A DNA stretch of 64,000 nt from assembly GCF_001423525.1 (NCBI RefSeq), contig NZ_LMOI01000012.1, positions 128,115 through 192,114 of the forward strand. Direction: 5' to 3'. Shown here piece after piece: positions 26,876-37,156 of the stretch. The notes under the pieces are model-generated. The model saw only the letters and a program-made list of their open reading frames with translations, was not told the origin of the DNA and made no database searches. How positions within the stretch are numbered: position 1 is the first letter of the stretch; the number at the start of each line of letters is the position of its first letter. Both the position numbers and the translations under genes were made by a program. This DNA is from Arthrobacter sp. Leaf137 (lineage in GTDB: Bacteria; Actinomycetota; Actinomycetes; Actinomycetales; Micrococcaceae).

Positions 26876-27894
26876 TGGCGCTGTTCACCGGCGCGCTGCC
26901 GCTGGTTCCCCCTGCCACGGGGCCGGGCGCCGGCCCGCAGGACACCGAGCCCACCATTGTCGCGCTGGGCGGCGGCCACGGGCTCTCCGCCTCGCTGTCC
27001 GCCCTCCGCCTCCTCACCTCCAAGCTCACGGCGATCGTCACAGTGGCGGACGACGGCGGCTCATCCGGGCGTCTGCGCGAAGAGTACGGTGTCCTCCCGC
27101 CGGGAGATCTCCGGATGGCCCTCTCCGCGCTCTGTGACGATACGGACTGGGGACGGACCTGGCGCGACGTCATGCAGCACAGGTTCCGCCCCGGCAGCGG
27201 CCCCGGCGGCTCACTGGACGAACACGCCATGGGGAACCTGCTGATCGTGACCCTCTGGGAACTGCTGGGAGACGCCGTCGCCGGTCTTACCTGGGCCGGG
27301 GCGCTCCTTGGCGCCCGAGGCCAGGTTTTGCCCATGTCCACGGTGCCGCTGACCATCGAAGGCGATGTCCGGGTAGCAGCGGCGGATGGGAGATCGGTGC
27401 TGCAGACGGTCCACGGGCAGGCCCGGTGCGCCGTGGCAGGATCGCTGGAGAACGTCCGCCTGCTCCCGGAGTCGGCACCCGCCTGCACGGAAGCGCTGAC
27501 CGCTATCGAGCTCGCCGACTGGGTCATCCTGGGCCCGGGCTCGTGGTACACCTCGGTGTTGCCCCACCTGCTGCTCCCGGAGATGCGCCACGCGCTGTGC
27601 AACACCCCCGCCAAACGCTGCCTCACCATGAACCTCGCCACGGACACCAAGGAGACTTCGGGCATGACGGCCGCGGACCACCTGCATGTCCTGCGCCGCT
27701 ACGCTCCCGGTTTCAACGTTGATGTTGTCCTGGCCGATCCCGCCTCCGTCCCCGACCGCCAGGAGTTCGAGAAGGCCGCCGCGATGATCGGCGCCGAGGT
27801 GGTCTTGGGTAAAGTAGGGGCGTCGGGACGCCGTCCCGTCCATGACCCCCTGCGGCTGGCCACGGCGTACCAGGACATTTTTGGGAACAGTTAG
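26875..27894 (+). CDS. yvcK: YvcK/CofD-like gluconeogenesis factor
   Basis: A 339-aa cytoplasmic protein. GGGHGLSASLSALR near residue 30 is the nucleotide-sugar-binding loop, followed by TVADDGGSSGRLR and the PPGDLRMALSAL motif, all typical of YvcK. The family binds UDP-GlcNAc and coordinates carbon metabolism and cell wall synthesis (CuvA in mycobacteria). It is related to CofD, but the context with rapZ and whiA fits YvcK. ATG at 26875 shares a base with the rapZ stop. Confidence 0.92.
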   Translation: MALFTGALPLVPPATGPGAGPQDTEPTIVALGGGHGLSASLSALRLLTSKLTAIVTVADDGGSSGRLREEYGVLPPGDLRMALSALCDDTDWGRTWRDVMQHRFRPGSGPGGSLDEHAMGNLLIVTLWELLGDAVAGLTWAGALLGARGQVLPMSTVPLTIEGDVRVAAADGRSVLQTVHGQARCAVAGSLENVRLLPESAPACTEALTAIELADWVILGPGSWYTSVLPHLLLPEMRHALCNTPAKRCLTMNLATDTKETSGMTAADHLHVLRRYAPGFNVDVVLADPASVPDRQEFEKAAAMIGAEVVLGKVGASGRRPVHDPLRLATAYQDIFGNS

Positions 27895-27903
27895 GAAGGT
27901 GCC

Positions 27904-28884
27904 ATGGCACTGACAGCATCAGTCAAAGAAGAACTGTCCCGTCTGGACATTAAGAAGTCGTCCGTCCGCAAGGCTGAGGTCTCCGCGATGCTCCGTTTCG
28001 CGGGCGGCCTGCACATCATTTCCGGCCGGATCGTCATCGAGGCAGAGGTGGACCTCGCCTCCACCGCGCGGCGCCTCCGGGCAGCCATTGCAGAGGTCTA
28101 CGGGCACCAGAGCGAAATCATCGTGGTTTCCGCCGGCGGGCTCCGCAGGGCCAGCAGGTATGTAGTCCGGGTAGTGCGCGACGGCGAGGCGCTGGCCCGC
28201 CAGACCGGCCTCCTGGACGGCCGCGGACGTCCCGTCCGCGGGTTGCCGTCCGCCGTCGTCAACGGCTCCGCGGCGGACGCCGAAGCAGTATGGCGGGGTG
28301 CGTTCCTGGCTCACGGATCGCTGACCGAACCCGGCCGCTCGTCCTCGCTTGAGGTCACCTGCCCGGGGCCTGAATCCGCCCTGGCGCTGGTGGGTGCCGC
28401 CCGGCGCCTGGACATTCAGGCCAAAGCGCGCGAGGTGCGCGGCGTGGACCGCGTAGTAATCCGCGACGGCGACACCATTGCCGCGCTCCTGACCCGCATG
28501 GGCGCCCACGACGCCCTCATGGTCTGGGAAGAGCGCCGCATGCGCAAGGAGGTCCGCGCCACCGCGAACCGCCTCGCCAATTTCGATGACGCCAACCTCC
28601 GCCGCTCGGCACAGGCCGCCGTCGCGGCCGGCGCCCGCGTGGACCGCGCCCTGGAAATCCTCGGCGACGACGTACCCGACCACCTGAAGTACGCCGGCGA
28701 ACTGCGCGTGGCCCACAAGCAGGCCAGCCTGGACGAGCTCGGCCGGCTGGCCGATCCCGTCATGACCAAGGACGCCATCGCGGGCCGGATCCGCCGGCTT
28801 TTGGCGATGGCGGACAAGAGGGCCCTTGACCTGGGGATTCCCGGCACCGACGCCAATGTGACGCCCGAAATGCTCGACGAGTAG
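27904..28884 (+). CDS. whiA: Sporulation-type transcription regulator WhiA
   Basis: A 326-aa protein with the conserved N-terminus [12 protein letters not shown], a LAGLIDADG-like fold in the first two thirds ([24 protein letters not shown]), and a C-terminal helix-turn-helix ending in [12 protein letters not shown]. In Streptomyces WhiA works with WhiB to start sporulation septation. In non-sporulating actinobacteria it is retained and linked to cell division. AGGAAGG lies before the ATG. It is the last gene of the rapZ-yvcK-whiA operon, 9 nt after yvcK. Confidence 0.95.
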   Translation: MALTASVKEELSRLDIKKSSVRKAEVSAMLRFAGGLHIISGRIVIEAEVDLASTARRLRAAIAEVYGHQSEIIVVSAGGLRRASRYVVRVVRDGEALARQTGLLDGRGRPVRGLPSAVVNGSAADAEAVWRGAFLAHGSLTEPGRSSSLEVTCPGPESALALVGAARRLDIQAKAREVRGVDRVVIRDGDTIAALLTRMGAHDALMVWEERRMRKEVRATANRLANFDDANLRRSAQAAVAAGARVDRALEILGDDVPDHLKYAGELRVAHKQASLDELGRLADPVMTKDAIAGRIRRLLAMADKRALDLGIPGTDANVTPEMLDE

Positions 28885-28892
28885 CGGGCCCC

Positions 28893-28898
28893 TAGAAT
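28893..28898 (+). promoter_or_regulatory. Possible -10 (TAGAAT) for sodA
   Basis: TAGAAT right after whiA would give a sodA leader of about 80 nt. A second candidate is CATAAT at 28932-28937. I cannot tell which is used. Confidence 0.4.
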
Positions 28899-28984
28899 CA
28901 AAAATAATTCCGGGCGCAAGACGTCCGGATGCATAATCCGAGAGTCACCAACCGGACCGAAAGTCCACGATATTGGAGGATTTT

Positions 28985-29611
28985 GTGACTGAGTACGTAT
29001 TGCCCGAACTCAAGTACGACTACGCCGCCCTTGAGCCGCACATCTCTGCGCGGATCATGGAGCTGCACCACAGCAAGCACCACGCAGCTTATGTTGCCGG
29101 CGCCAACAACGCGCTGGCCCAGCTGGCTGAGGCACGGGAGAAGGGCGATTTCGCCAACATCAACCGGCTCTCCAAGGACCTCGCGTTCCACACCGGCGGA
29201 CACGTCAACCACTCCGTCTTCTGGAACAACCTTTCCCCGGACGGGGGCGACAAGCCCGAGGGCGAACTGGCTGCGGCCATCGATGACGCGTTCGGTTCCT
29301 TCGACGCCTTCCGCGCCCAGTTCTCCGCAGCCGCACTCGGCCTGCAGGGTTCGGGCTGGGGTTTCCTGGCCTACGAGCCCATCGGTGGAAACCTGGTCAT
29401 CGAGCAGCTGTACGACCAGCAGGGCAACGTGGCGCTGGGCACCACGCCGCTGCTCATGCTGGACATGTGGGAGCACGCCTTCTACCTGGACTACGTGAAC
29501 GTCAAGGCGGACTACGTCAAGGCGTTCTGGAACATCGTGAACTGGGCCGACGTCGCCAAGCGCTTCGACGCCGCCCGCAGCAACGCAACCGGGCTCATCA
29601 CCCTCCCGTAA
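28985..29611 (+). CDS. sodA: Superoxide dismutase (Mn/Fe)
   Basis: A 208-aa cytoplasmic enzyme that converts superoxide to peroxide and oxygen. The four metal ligands are visible: His28 (in ELHHSKHH), His76 (VNHSVFW), Asp160 and His164 ([11 protein letters not shown]). The start is a GTG at 28985 with GGAGG 6 nt upstream; an in-frame ATG at 28973 would add four residues and lacks that signal. Gly in GGHVNH is typical of Mn forms, but metal choice cannot be fixed from sequence. The gene stands between whiA and gap, each with its own promoter signals. Confidence 0.96.
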   Translation: MTEYVLPELKYDYAALEPHISARIMELHHSKHHAAYVAGANNALAQLAEAREKGDFANINRLSKDLAFHTGGHVNHSVFWNNLSPDGGDKPEGELAAAIDDAFGSFDAFRAQFSAAALGLQGSGWGFLAYEPIGGNLVIEQLYDQQGNVALGTTPLLMLDMWEHAFYLDYVNVKADYVKAFWNIVNWADVAKRFDAARSNATGLITLP

Positions 29612-29676
29612 CCTGCAGCACACATGCTTGTTACAAACTTCACATTCGGACTTAATAAGGCCGCCATGTGGACTGG

Positions 29677-29700
29677 CCGCCCCCGCACTTGCGGGGGCGG
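29677..29700 (+). terminator. Stem-loop after sodA, probable terminator
   Basis: A perfect 10-bp G/C stem with a 4-nt loop (29677-29686 with 29691-29700), 65 nt after the sodA stop. There is no U-tract after it, so it may act with Rho or as a stability element. Confidence 0.5.
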
Positions 29701-29713
29701 ACCCAGTTAAACG

Positions 29714-29852
29714 TAAGATAGGTCACGGAAGGCGGTTAGCCTTCAGCAATGAGGCTGGTCGCCCTCCGTCTGTAAATCATCTCTGCCCAATGGCGTGCGG
29801 GATCTGTTAGTTGGCTTGAACGCCCGCTCAACTAGTAGTGCTTGCTTCAAGC
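29714..29852 (+). promoter_or_regulatory. Promoter and structured 5' leader of gap
   Basis: A TAAGAT hexamer (29714-29719) could start a leader of about 144 nt. Bases 29725-29769 fold into a 17-bp hairpin with one mismatch and three consecutive G-U pairs around a 9-nt loop. A second inverted repeat, GCTTGAA (29814-29820) with TTCAAGC (29846-29852), ends 3 nt before the AAGGAG ribosome-binding site at 29856-29861. The position suggests regulation of glycolytic gene expression by RNA structure or a DNA-binding protein; this is inference. Confidence 0.45.
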
Positions 29853-29866
29853 ACCAAGGAGACTGA

Positions 29867-30880
<1,014 letters not shown>

Positions 30881-30890
30881 GGTTAGACAC

Positions 30891-32117
30891 ATGACATCCC
30901 ACACCCTCAACGAACTGATCGCTGAAGGTGTCCGCGGGCGGTACATTCTGGTCCGAAGCGACCTGAATGTGCCGCTCGACGGCTCTACAGTCACTGACGA
31001 CGGCCGCATCAAGGCCTCCCTTCCAGTGCTGGCAAAGCTCACGGACGCCGGTGCCCGCGTGCTGGTAACAGCCCACCTTGGACGCCCGAAGGGCGCCCCC
31101 GAGGATAAGTACTCCCTCCGCCCTGCCGTGGACCGCCTCGCTGAACTGGCGGGCTTCAAGGTCACCCTCGCCGCCGACACTGTCGGTGACTCCGCCAGGG
31201 AAGCAGCAGCTTCCCTGCAGGACGGCGAAGCCCTGGTCCTGGAGAACGTCCGCTTCGACGCCCGCGAAACCAGCAAGGACGACGCCGAGCGCGGCGCCTT
31301 CGCTGACGAGTTGGTGTCGCTGACCGGTGGCAACGGCGCCTACGTGGATGACGCCTTCGGCGCTGTCCACCGCAAGCACGCCAGCGTCTACGACGTCGCG
31401 TCCCGGCTGCCGTCCTACCAGGGCGACCTGGTGCACACCGAGGTGGAGGTCCTGCGAAAGCTCACCGCCGACACCCAGCGTCCCTACGTGGTGGTCCTGG
31501 GCGGATCCAAGGTCTCGGACAAGCTCGCCGTGATCGACAACCTGCTCGGCAAGGCAGACACCATCCTGGTGGGCGGCGGCATGCTGTTCACGTTCCTCGC
31601 TGCGGCGGGGCACAAGGTGGCCGCCAGCCTGCTCGAACAGGACCAGATCGGCGTTGTCCAGGACTACCTGAAGCGGGCTGCGGATGCCGGCACCGAGTTC
31701 GTCATCCCCACGGACGTTGTGGTGGCGGAGAAGTTCGCTGCCGACGCCGCGCACGAAACTGTTGCGGCGGACGCCATCGAGGGCAGCAGCTTCGGCGCCA
31801 ACGGCATCGGCCTGGACATCGGTCCCGACTCGGCGGCTGCCTTCGCGGACCGGATCAAGGGCGCACGGACTGTGTTCTGGAATGGACCCATGGGAGTCTT
31901 CGAATTCGAAGCCTTTTCCGCCGGAACCCGCGCCATCGCCCAGGCCCTGACCGAAACCGAAGCGTTCACCGTGGTGGGCGGCGGCGACTCTGCTGCCGCT
32001 GTACGCACCCTCGGCTTCGCCGATGACCAGTTCGGGCACATTTCCACCGGCGGCGGCGCCAGCCTGGAGTACCTTGAGGGCAAGGAACTCCCCGGCCTGA
32101 GCATCCTGGACCGGTAG
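30891..32117 (+). CDS. pgk: Phosphoglycerate kinase
   Basis: A 408-aa two-domain kinase that makes ATP from 1,3-bisphosphoglycerate. It has [11 protein letters not shown] at the N-terminus, the substrate-binding HLGRPKG, the hinge and nucleotide-binding blocks, and the C-terminal [10 protein letters not shown] with [15 protein letters not shown]. The start is the ATG at 30891, just after gap; an upstream in-frame ATG would overlap gap by about 80 nt and adds unconserved residues. A stem-loop follows before tpiA. Confidence 0.97.
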   Translation: MTSHTLNELIAEGVRGRYILVRSDLNVPLDGSTVTDDGRIKASLPVLAKLTDAGARVLVTAHLGRPKGAPEDKYSLRPAVDRLAELAGFKVTLAADTVGDSAREAAASLQDGEALVLENVRFDARETSKDDAERGAFADELVSLTGGNGAYVDDAFGAVHRKHASVYDVASRLPSYQGDLVHTEVEVLRKLTADTQRPYVVVLGGSKVSDKLAVIDNLLGKADTILVGGGMLFTFLAAAGHKVAASLLEQDQIGVVQDYLKRAADAGTEFVIPTDVVVAEKFAADAAHETVAADAIEGSSFGANGIGLDIGPDSAAAFADRIKGARTVFWNGPMGVFEFEAFSAGTRAIAQALTETEAFTVVGGGDSAAAVRTLGFADDQFGHISTGGGASLEYLEGKELPGLSILDR

Positions 32118-32152
32118 GAACAGCCGCCGGGAGCAGCAACGCTCCTGTCCTT

Positions 32153-32187
32153 CGGCCGGCAGGTTGCCCGCGGCAGCCTGCCGGCCG
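32153..32187 (+). repeat. Stem-loop between pgk and tpiA
   Basis: A perfect 11-bp G/C stem (32153-32163 with 32177-32187) and a 13-nt loop that can pair further. There is no T-tract, and tpiA follows on the same strand 30 nt later. It is more likely an mRNA processing or stability element, or a partial attenuator, than a full terminator. Confidence 0.55.
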
Positions 32188-32217
32188 CACACTTAACACG
32201 ACCATTTTGGAGAACAC

Positions 32218-33033
32218 GTGACAACGTCTACTAACGGCGCCTTCGACCGTAAGCCCTTCATCGCCGGCAACTGGAAGATGAACATGGACCACGTGCAGGG
32301 CATCACGCTCCTGCAGAAGCTGGCCTGGACACTCTCGGACGCCAAGCACGACTACAGCCGCGTCGAGGTTGCGGTCTTCCCGCCCTTCACGGACCTCCGC
32401 GGTGTCCAGACCCTCGTCCAGGGCGACGACCTGGACGTGGCCTACGGCGGCCAGGACCTTTCCCAGTTCGACTCCGGCGCTTACACCGGCGACATCTCCG
32501 GGCAGTTCCTGAGCAAGCTGGGCTGCAAGTACGTACTGGTGGGCCACAGCGAACGCCGCACCATCCACAACGAATCGGACGACGTCCTGAACGCCAAGAC
32601 CAAGGCGGCGTTCAAGCACGGCGTCACGCCGGTCCTCTGCGTCGGTGAGGGCCTGGAGATCCGCCAGGCGGGCACGCACGTCAACCACACCCTGGAGCAG
32701 CTTCGCGGCGGCGTGGCAGGCCTGACCGATGAGCAGGCGGCAGAGCTCGTGGTTGCCTACGAACCCGTATGGGCCATCGGAACGGGCGAGGTTGCCGGAC
32801 CGGAGGACGCCCAGGAGATGTGCGCCGCCATCCGGGCCGAGCTGGAGAAACTGTTCGGTGCGGACGTTGCTGCCAAGACCCGGGTGCTCTACGGCGGCTC
32901 GGTCAAGGCCAACAACGCAGCAGCCATCCTGAAGGAACGCGACGTTGACGGCGTGCTTGTGGGCGGCGCCAGCCTGGATCCCGCTGAGTTTGCTAATATT
33001 GTCAGGTTCGAGAGTCACCTGGTGACGGACTAG
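32218..33033 (+). CDS. tpiA: Triosephosphate isomerase
   Basis: A 271-aa TIM-barrel enzyme interconverting dihydroxyacetone phosphate and glyceraldehyde 3-phosphate. Catalytic residues are visible: Lys20 in AGNWKMN, His110 in GHSERR and Glu182 in [11 protein letters not shown], with the phosphate loop [10 protein letters not shown] near the C-terminus. GTG start with TTGGAGAA upstream. It continues the glycolytic operon from pgk and is followed by secG. Confidence 0.97.
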   Translation: MTTSTNGAFDRKPFIAGNWKMNMDHVQGITLLQKLAWTLSDAKHDYSRVEVAVFPPFTDLRGVQTLVQGDDLDVAYGGQDLSQFDSGAYTGDISGQFLSKLGCKYVLVGHSERRTIHNESDDVLNAKTKAAFKHGVTPVLCVGEGLEIRQAGTHVNHTLEQLRGGVAGLTDEQAAELVVAYEPVWAIGTGEVAGPEDAQEMCAAIRAELEKLFGADVAAKTRVLYGGSVKANNAAAILKERDVDGVLVGGASLDPAEFANIVRFESHLVTD

Positions 33034-33083
33034 TCCGTCCCGGCGCACGCACTCCCGCCTCACCAACTTCCTGAAAGGCCGTC

Positions 33084-33341
33084 GTGGACGTTCTTCATGT
33101 CATCCTGCAGATCCTCCTGGGCATCACCAGCCTCCTGCTGACGCTGCTCATCCTCCTTCACAAAGGACGTGGCGGCGGGCTGTCGGATATGTTCGGCGGC
33201 GGCATGAGCTCAGGACTCAGCTCATCCGGTGTGGCTGAACGCAACCTCAACAGGTTCACCATCATCCTCGGCGTGACCTGGGGAATCGTCATCATCGCCC
33301 TGGGCCTGATCATGAGGTTCAGCGGCGCCGGGGACTCCTAA
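33084..33341 (+). CDS. secG: Preprotein translocase subunit SecG
   Basis: An 85-aa membrane protein with two hydrophobic segments (about 3-23 and 54-75) separated by a Gly/Ser-rich loop containing HKGRGGGLSDMFGGG, the SecG hallmark. SecG assists SecYE in protein export. GTG start; it lies 50 nt after tpiA, a linkage also seen in mycobacteria. A strong terminator follows at 33400. Confidence 0.95.
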   Translation: MDVLHVILQILLGITSLLLTLLILLHKGRGGGLSDMFGGGMSSGLSSSGVAERNLNRFTIILGVTWGIVIIALGLIMRFSGAGDS

Positions 33342-33399
33342 CCCCCAACGTCATGCACTGGCATGCGCTGGGCCCTCCCGCCCCGCGCGCCCGCCAACT

Positions 33400-33440
33400 A
33401 AACTGTGGCTGTCGGCTTCCGACAGCCACAGTTTTGTTTA
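33400..33440 (+). terminator. Terminator of the gap-pgk-tpiA-secG operon
   Basis: A 16-bp perfect stem (33400-33415 with 33419-33434) with a 3-nt loop and a trailing T-rich stretch. It is the best classical intrinsic terminator in the window, lying 60 nt after secG. Confidence 0.85.
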
Positions 33441-33476
33441 ACCGGCAGAACCAGTCATCCCCAGGCAGGAGTTCCG

Positions 33477-33872
33477 ATGGTCCATCCAGTGTCAGGTTTC
33501 CGCGGTACGCGGGCAGGGGTGACAGCGGGGACAGGCTCGAGCCTCCAAGGCGGCGCCGGCCACGGAAACCCGCTTCCACGAATCCGTATTTCGTACTGGT
33601 GTGCAAAGGGGCACGTCACGGAGCCTGTATTCCTGCAGCTCCCTGACGTCCAGATCCCGGCCGTCTGGGACTGCCGCCGCTGCGGGGCCCCGGCATCAAG
33701 GGACGGATCCGAGGCCGCTGGCACCGAGGCCCTCGACGACGGCTACAAAACGCACCTCGAATACGTTAAAGAGCGGCGCTCCGACCAGGACGCCGAAGAC
33801 GTGCTGGCCGGAGCGCTGGAACGGCTACGCGCCCGCGGCGTCCTTCCGGACGAGCTGCTGCGGGACCCGTGA
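33477..33872 (+). CDS. rbpA: RNA polymerase-binding protein RbpA
   Basis: A 131-aa protein with N-terminal SGFRGTRAGVTAG, SYWCAKGHVTEPVFLQLP with zinc-type residues, IPAVWDCRRCGAPAS, and the C-terminal YKTHLEYVKERRS that contacts the housekeeping sigma factor. RbpA is specific to actinobacteria, binds RNA polymerase and sigma, and stabilises the open complex. I start at the ATG at 33477 (CAGGAG upstream); the longer frame would run into the secG terminator. Its last 48 nt overlap the convergent pgl gene. Confidence 0.93.
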   Translation: MVHPVSGFRGTRAGVTAGTGSSLQGGAGHGNPLPRIRISYWCAKGHVTEPVFLQLPDVQIPAVWDCRRCGAPASRDGSEAAGTEALDDGYKTHLEYVKERRSDQDAEDVLAGALERLRARGVLPDELLRDP

Positions 33873-34643
33873 GGCCGCATTTTCGTCGATGAGCCACAAG
33901 GTCCGGGACGTTCCCCGGGGCCCAGCCGCGGGCACCTGGACCGGGGTGGCCCCGGCGAGGGCCAGGCCGACGGCGCCGGCCTTGTCCTCGCCGGCCACCA
34001 CCATCCAGACCTCGGCGGCAGTGTTGATGGCCGGCAGCGTCAGCGAAATCCTCAGCGGAGGAGGCTTGGGGGAGTTCCGGACCCCCACCACCGTGCGCTC
34101 CTTCTCGCGGATGCCGGCCTGCTCGGGGAAGAGCGACGCAACGTGCGCGTCGGGACCCACACCCAGCAGGACAACATCAAGCCGGGGGAGGACCCCGGGC
34201 TCTTCCGGTCGGTCGTCGGACATGTCGGCGGCATGTTCGGCGGCCGCGGCCTCACGAAGGCGGCGCGCATAATCATCAGCCGCCTCTTCAGGCGTTTCGA
34301 AGTCGTCCGAGGAACCGGGCTCGTGGATCCGCTCCGGATCCACGGGAATGTGCTTCAGCAGGGCGTCGTACGCCTGCCTGGTGTTCCGGTCGCCGTCGGC
34401 AGATCCAACGAACCGCTCATCGCCCCACCAGAAATTCACCTTTGACCAGTCGACGGCCGGAGCCGCCGGAGAGTCTGCAACAGCCTTCAGCGTGCCGATG
34501 CCCACCGTGCCGCCGGTCAGGACAACGGTGGCCTCACCGTGTTTGTCCTGGACATCGACGAGCTTGGTAATCAGGCGTGCCGCGATGGCAGCCATCAGCA
34601 CGGACGAATCGGGATGAATGCTTACTCTTGGGTCAACGCTCAC
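33825..34643 (-). CDS. pgl: 6-phosphogluconolactonase
   Basis: A 272-aa protein of the DevB/Pgl type. LTGGTVGIGTLKAV near residue 42 binds the phosphate, WWGDERFVGSADGDRN is the family signature, and LLGVGPDAHVASLFPEQ contains the catalytic His region. It hydrolyses 6-phosphogluconolactone in the oxidative pentose-phosphate pathway. It is the last gene of the minus-strand operon and overlaps opcA upstream by 11 bp. Its 3' end overlaps rbpA by 48 bp in a tail-to-tail arrangement. Confidence 0.94.
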   Translation of the reverse strand: MSVDPRVSIHPDSSVLMAAIAARLITKLVDVQDKHGEATVVLTGGTVGIGTLKAVADSPAAPAVDWSKVNFWWGDERFVGSADGDRNTRQAYDALLKHIPVDPERIHEPGSSDDFETPEEAADDYARRLREAAAAEHAADMSDDRPEEPGVLPRLDVVLLGVGPDAHVASLFPEQAGIREKERTVVGVRNSPKPPPLRISLTLPAINTAAEVWMVVAGEDKAGAVGLALAGATPVQVPAAGPRGTSRTLWLIDENAASRVPQQLVRKDAAGA

Positions 34644-35574
34644 TGGGCCGGACGCTCCTTAGGTTTGTACGTGGCAGTCCAATAGTAATCACTTCACCGA
34701 AGACCTCATCCGGATCGAGCCGGCGCAGCTCTTCCGCGAGGCAGTCACGGAGGCTGCGGCGCGGGAGGGAGATCCGCTGGGCGGGCTGCCCGGGCTGGGT
34801 GAGTTCGGCCACCGAGAGGCCGGGGCGGAACAGCTGGACATCACCGCCGGGCCGGGTGAGCCGGACCCGGCGGATACCGGTTCCTGCCGGATCCGCCACG
34901 ATGGTGACGGGGGCGTCCAGGGTGAGGGTCAGCCAGGCGGCCAGCAGGATGGTGCTGGGCGAGTCGGAGGCACCTTCCACAGCCACGGCCGTGACGGGGG
35001 AGGAATCCGCTTCGTCGAGGGCTGCGGCGAGTTGGATCCGCCAGTTGGTCAGCCTCGTCCAGGCGAGGTCTGTGTCACCGGCCTTGTAGGTGCCATGGAT
35101 GCGTTCGAGGGCCGCCTGGGGGTCGGGTTCGTTCGCGGAGTCCGTGATCCGGCGGTGTGCGATGGCACCGATGGAGGTTTCGCAGGCGTTCTCCGGGGCG
35201 CCGTGCGGCCACCAGGCCACGATCGGCGCGTCCGGAAGCAGCAGCGCCGCGACGAGCGACTCGCTTTCGTGGGCGAGCTGTCCGTAGCCGCGCAGCACGA
35301 TCACTTCCGAGGCGCCGGCGTCGCCGCCCACCCGGATCTGGGCATCCAGGCGGTCACCTGCGTCCTTGCCGGCGTCGGCGAGGACGATGATCCGGCAGGG
35401 GTGTTCCCTGCTCGCGTCGTTTGCGGCCTCAATCGCTTCCTCTTCAAGGCCGGACTTCGTCACCACCACGAGGGTCAGGACGCGGCCCAGGGCGATCACA
35501 CCGCCCTGTTCCCGCAGGGCCATGAGTTTCTTGGATACCTTCGAAGTGGTGGTATCCGGCAAATCGACAATCAT
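34633..35574 (-). CDS. opcA: Glucose-6-phosphate dehydrogenase assembly protein OpcA
   Basis: A 313-aa protein that begins MIVDLPDTTTSKVSKKL, carries VVAWWPHGAPE in the middle and ends before the pgl overlap, all typical of OpcA. In cyanobacteria and actinobacteria OpcA activates or assembles glucose-6-phosphate dehydrogenase under redox control. It directly follows zwf with a 4-bp ATGA overlap, so the two subunits are made in a coupled fashion. Confidence 0.95.
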   Translation of the reverse strand: MIVDLPDTTTSKVSKKLMALREQGGVIALGRVLTLVVVTKSGLEEEAIEAANDASREHPCRIIVLADAGKDAGDRLDAQIRVGGDAGASEVIVLRGYGQLAHESESLVAALLLPDAPIVAWWPHGAPENACETSIGAIAHRRITDSANEPDPQAALERIHGTYKAGDTDLAWTRLTNWRIQLAAALDEADSSPVTAVAVEGASDSPSTILLAAWLTLTLDAPVTIVADPAGTGIRRVRLTRPGGDVQLFRPGLSVAELTQPGQPAQRISLPRRSLRDCLAEELRRLDPDEVFGEVITIGLPRTNLRSVRPSER

Positions 35575-37142
35575 GGCCTTCTCCAGGTTCGTCCGTCACG
35601 GGCCAGCAGCTCATCAGCAGAGGCAGGGCCCCAGGATCCCGGGGCGTAGGGTTCGGGCTGTTCGTCCAGCTGCGCCCAGTATTCCTCGAACGGGTCAAGG
35701 ATCTTCCAGGACAGTTCCACTTCCTCATGCCGGGGGAACAGCGGCGGCTCACCCAGGAGTACGTCCAGGATCAGGCGCTCGTATGCCTCGGGGGAGGACT
35801 CGGTGAACGAATGGCCGTAGCCAAAGTCCATCGTGACATCCCGGACTTCCATCTGGGTGCCCGGGACCTTTGACCCGAACCGGATGGTGACGCCCTCGTC
35901 GGGCTGGACGCGGATGACCACCGCGTTCTGCCCGAAGTCGTCCTCACCGTGGTCACGGAACAGCAGGTTGGGGGCGCGTTTGAATACCACCGCAATCTCC
36001 GTGACCCGCCTGCCCAGTCGTTTGCCGGCACGCAGGTAGAACGGGACTCCTGACCAGCGGCGTGTGTGGATGTCCACCCGCACCGCGGCGTAGGTCTCGG
36101 TGGTGGAGTCCGCGGGGATCCCCTCTTCCTCCAGGTAGCCCTGGACCTGCTCACCGCCCTGCCAGCCGCCGGAGAACTGCCCCCGCGCAGAATGCGTGGA
36201 CAGGTCCTCCGGGAGCTTGACCGCTGCCAGGACCTTTTCCTTCTCCGCCCGCAGGTCATCGGCGTTGAAGGAAATGGGCTCCTCCATCGCTGTAAGCGCG
36301 AGCAGCTGGAGGAGGTGGTTCTGGATGACGTCGCGGGCAGCACCCACGCCGTCGTAGTACCCGGCACGGCCGCCGGTGCCGATGTCCTCGGCCATGGTGA
36401 TCTGGACGTGGTCCACGTAGTTCGCGTTCCACAGCGGTTCGAACAGCTGGTTGGCGAACCGCAGCGCCAGGATGTTCTGGACCGTTTCCTTACCCAGGTA
36501 GTGGTCGATCCGAAACACTGCATCCGGCGGGAAAACCGACTCGACGATGTCGTTCAGCTGCCGGGCGGACTGGAGGTCGTGGCCGAACGGCTTCTCGATG
36601 ACCACGCGCCGCCACTTGTCGCCGTCGGCCTGTGCCAGCCCATGTTTGGACAGCTGCCGGCAGACCTGTTCAAAGGCCTTCGGCGGGATCGACAGGTAGA
36701 ACGCATGGTTCCCGCGGGTGCCGCGGACATCATCGAGTTCCTTGATGGTTTCGCCGAGCCGCTCAAACGCAGCGTCGTCGTCGAATTCACCCTGGACGAA
36801 CCGGATGCCCTCGGAGAGCTGGTTCCAGACGGCCTCATCGAACGGGGTCCGTGCGTGGGCCTGGACGGAGGCCTTCACCTCAGCGGCGAAGTCCTCCTTG
36901 TCCCACTCACGGCGGGCGAACCCGACCAACGCGAAACTCGGCGGCAGCAGCCCCCGGTTGGCGAGGTCGTACACCGCCGGCATCAGTTTCTTCCGGGCGA
37001 GGTCGCCGGTGACCCCGAAGAGCACCAGCGACGACGGACCGGCAATGCGGTTCAACCGGCGGTCACGCGGATCCCGCAGGGGATTCCGGCCTGACTTTCC
37101 GGAACGTGTCCCGGAGGTCCTGCCGTATTCAGTTTCTGGCAT
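35571..37142 (-). CDS. zwf: Glucose-6-phosphate 1-dehydrogenase
   Basis: A 523-aa enzyme that oxidises glucose 6-phosphate and reduces NADP. It has the dinucleotide loop VLFGVTGDLARKKL (about 40-53), RIDHYLGKETVQN (about 209-221) with the substrate Lys and catalytic His, and the C-terminal alpha+beta domain. The start is the ATG at 37142 (MPETEYG); the frame continues upstream but would run into the pgi gene. Gap to pgi 14 nt; overlap with opcA 4 nt. Confidence 0.95.
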   Translation of the reverse strand: MPETEYGRTSGTRSGKSGRNPLRDPRDRRLNRIAGPSSLVLFGVTGDLARKKLMPAVYDLANRGLLPPSFALVGFARREWDKEDFAAEVKASVQAHARTPFDEAVWNQLSEGIRFVQGEFDDDAAFERLGETIKELDDVRGTRGNHAFYLSIPPKAFEQVCRQLSKHGLAQADGDKWRRVVIEKPFGHDLQSARQLNDIVESVFPPDAVFRIDHYLGKETVQNILALRFANQLFEPLWNANYVDHVQITMAEDIGTGGRAGYYDGVGAARDVIQNHLLQLLALTAMEEPISFNADDLRAEKEKVLAAVKLPEDLSTHSARGQFSGGWQGGEQVQGYLEEEGIPADSTTETYAAVRVDIHTRRWSGVPFYLRAGKRLGRRVTEIAVVFKRAPNLLFRDHGEDDFGQNAVVIRVQPDEGVTIRFGSKVPGTQMEVRDVTMDFGYGHSFTESSPEAYERLILDVLLGEPPLFPRHEEVELSWKILDPFEEYWAQLDEQPEPYAPGSWGPASADELLARDGRTWRRP

Positions 37143-37156
37143 GTTGCTTGTGCGCC

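Noticed and set aside
29628..29810. A 60-codon frame in the sodA-gap gap
   Set aside because: It spans the sodA stem-loop and the gap leader hairpin, has no ribosome-binding site and no protein-like composition.
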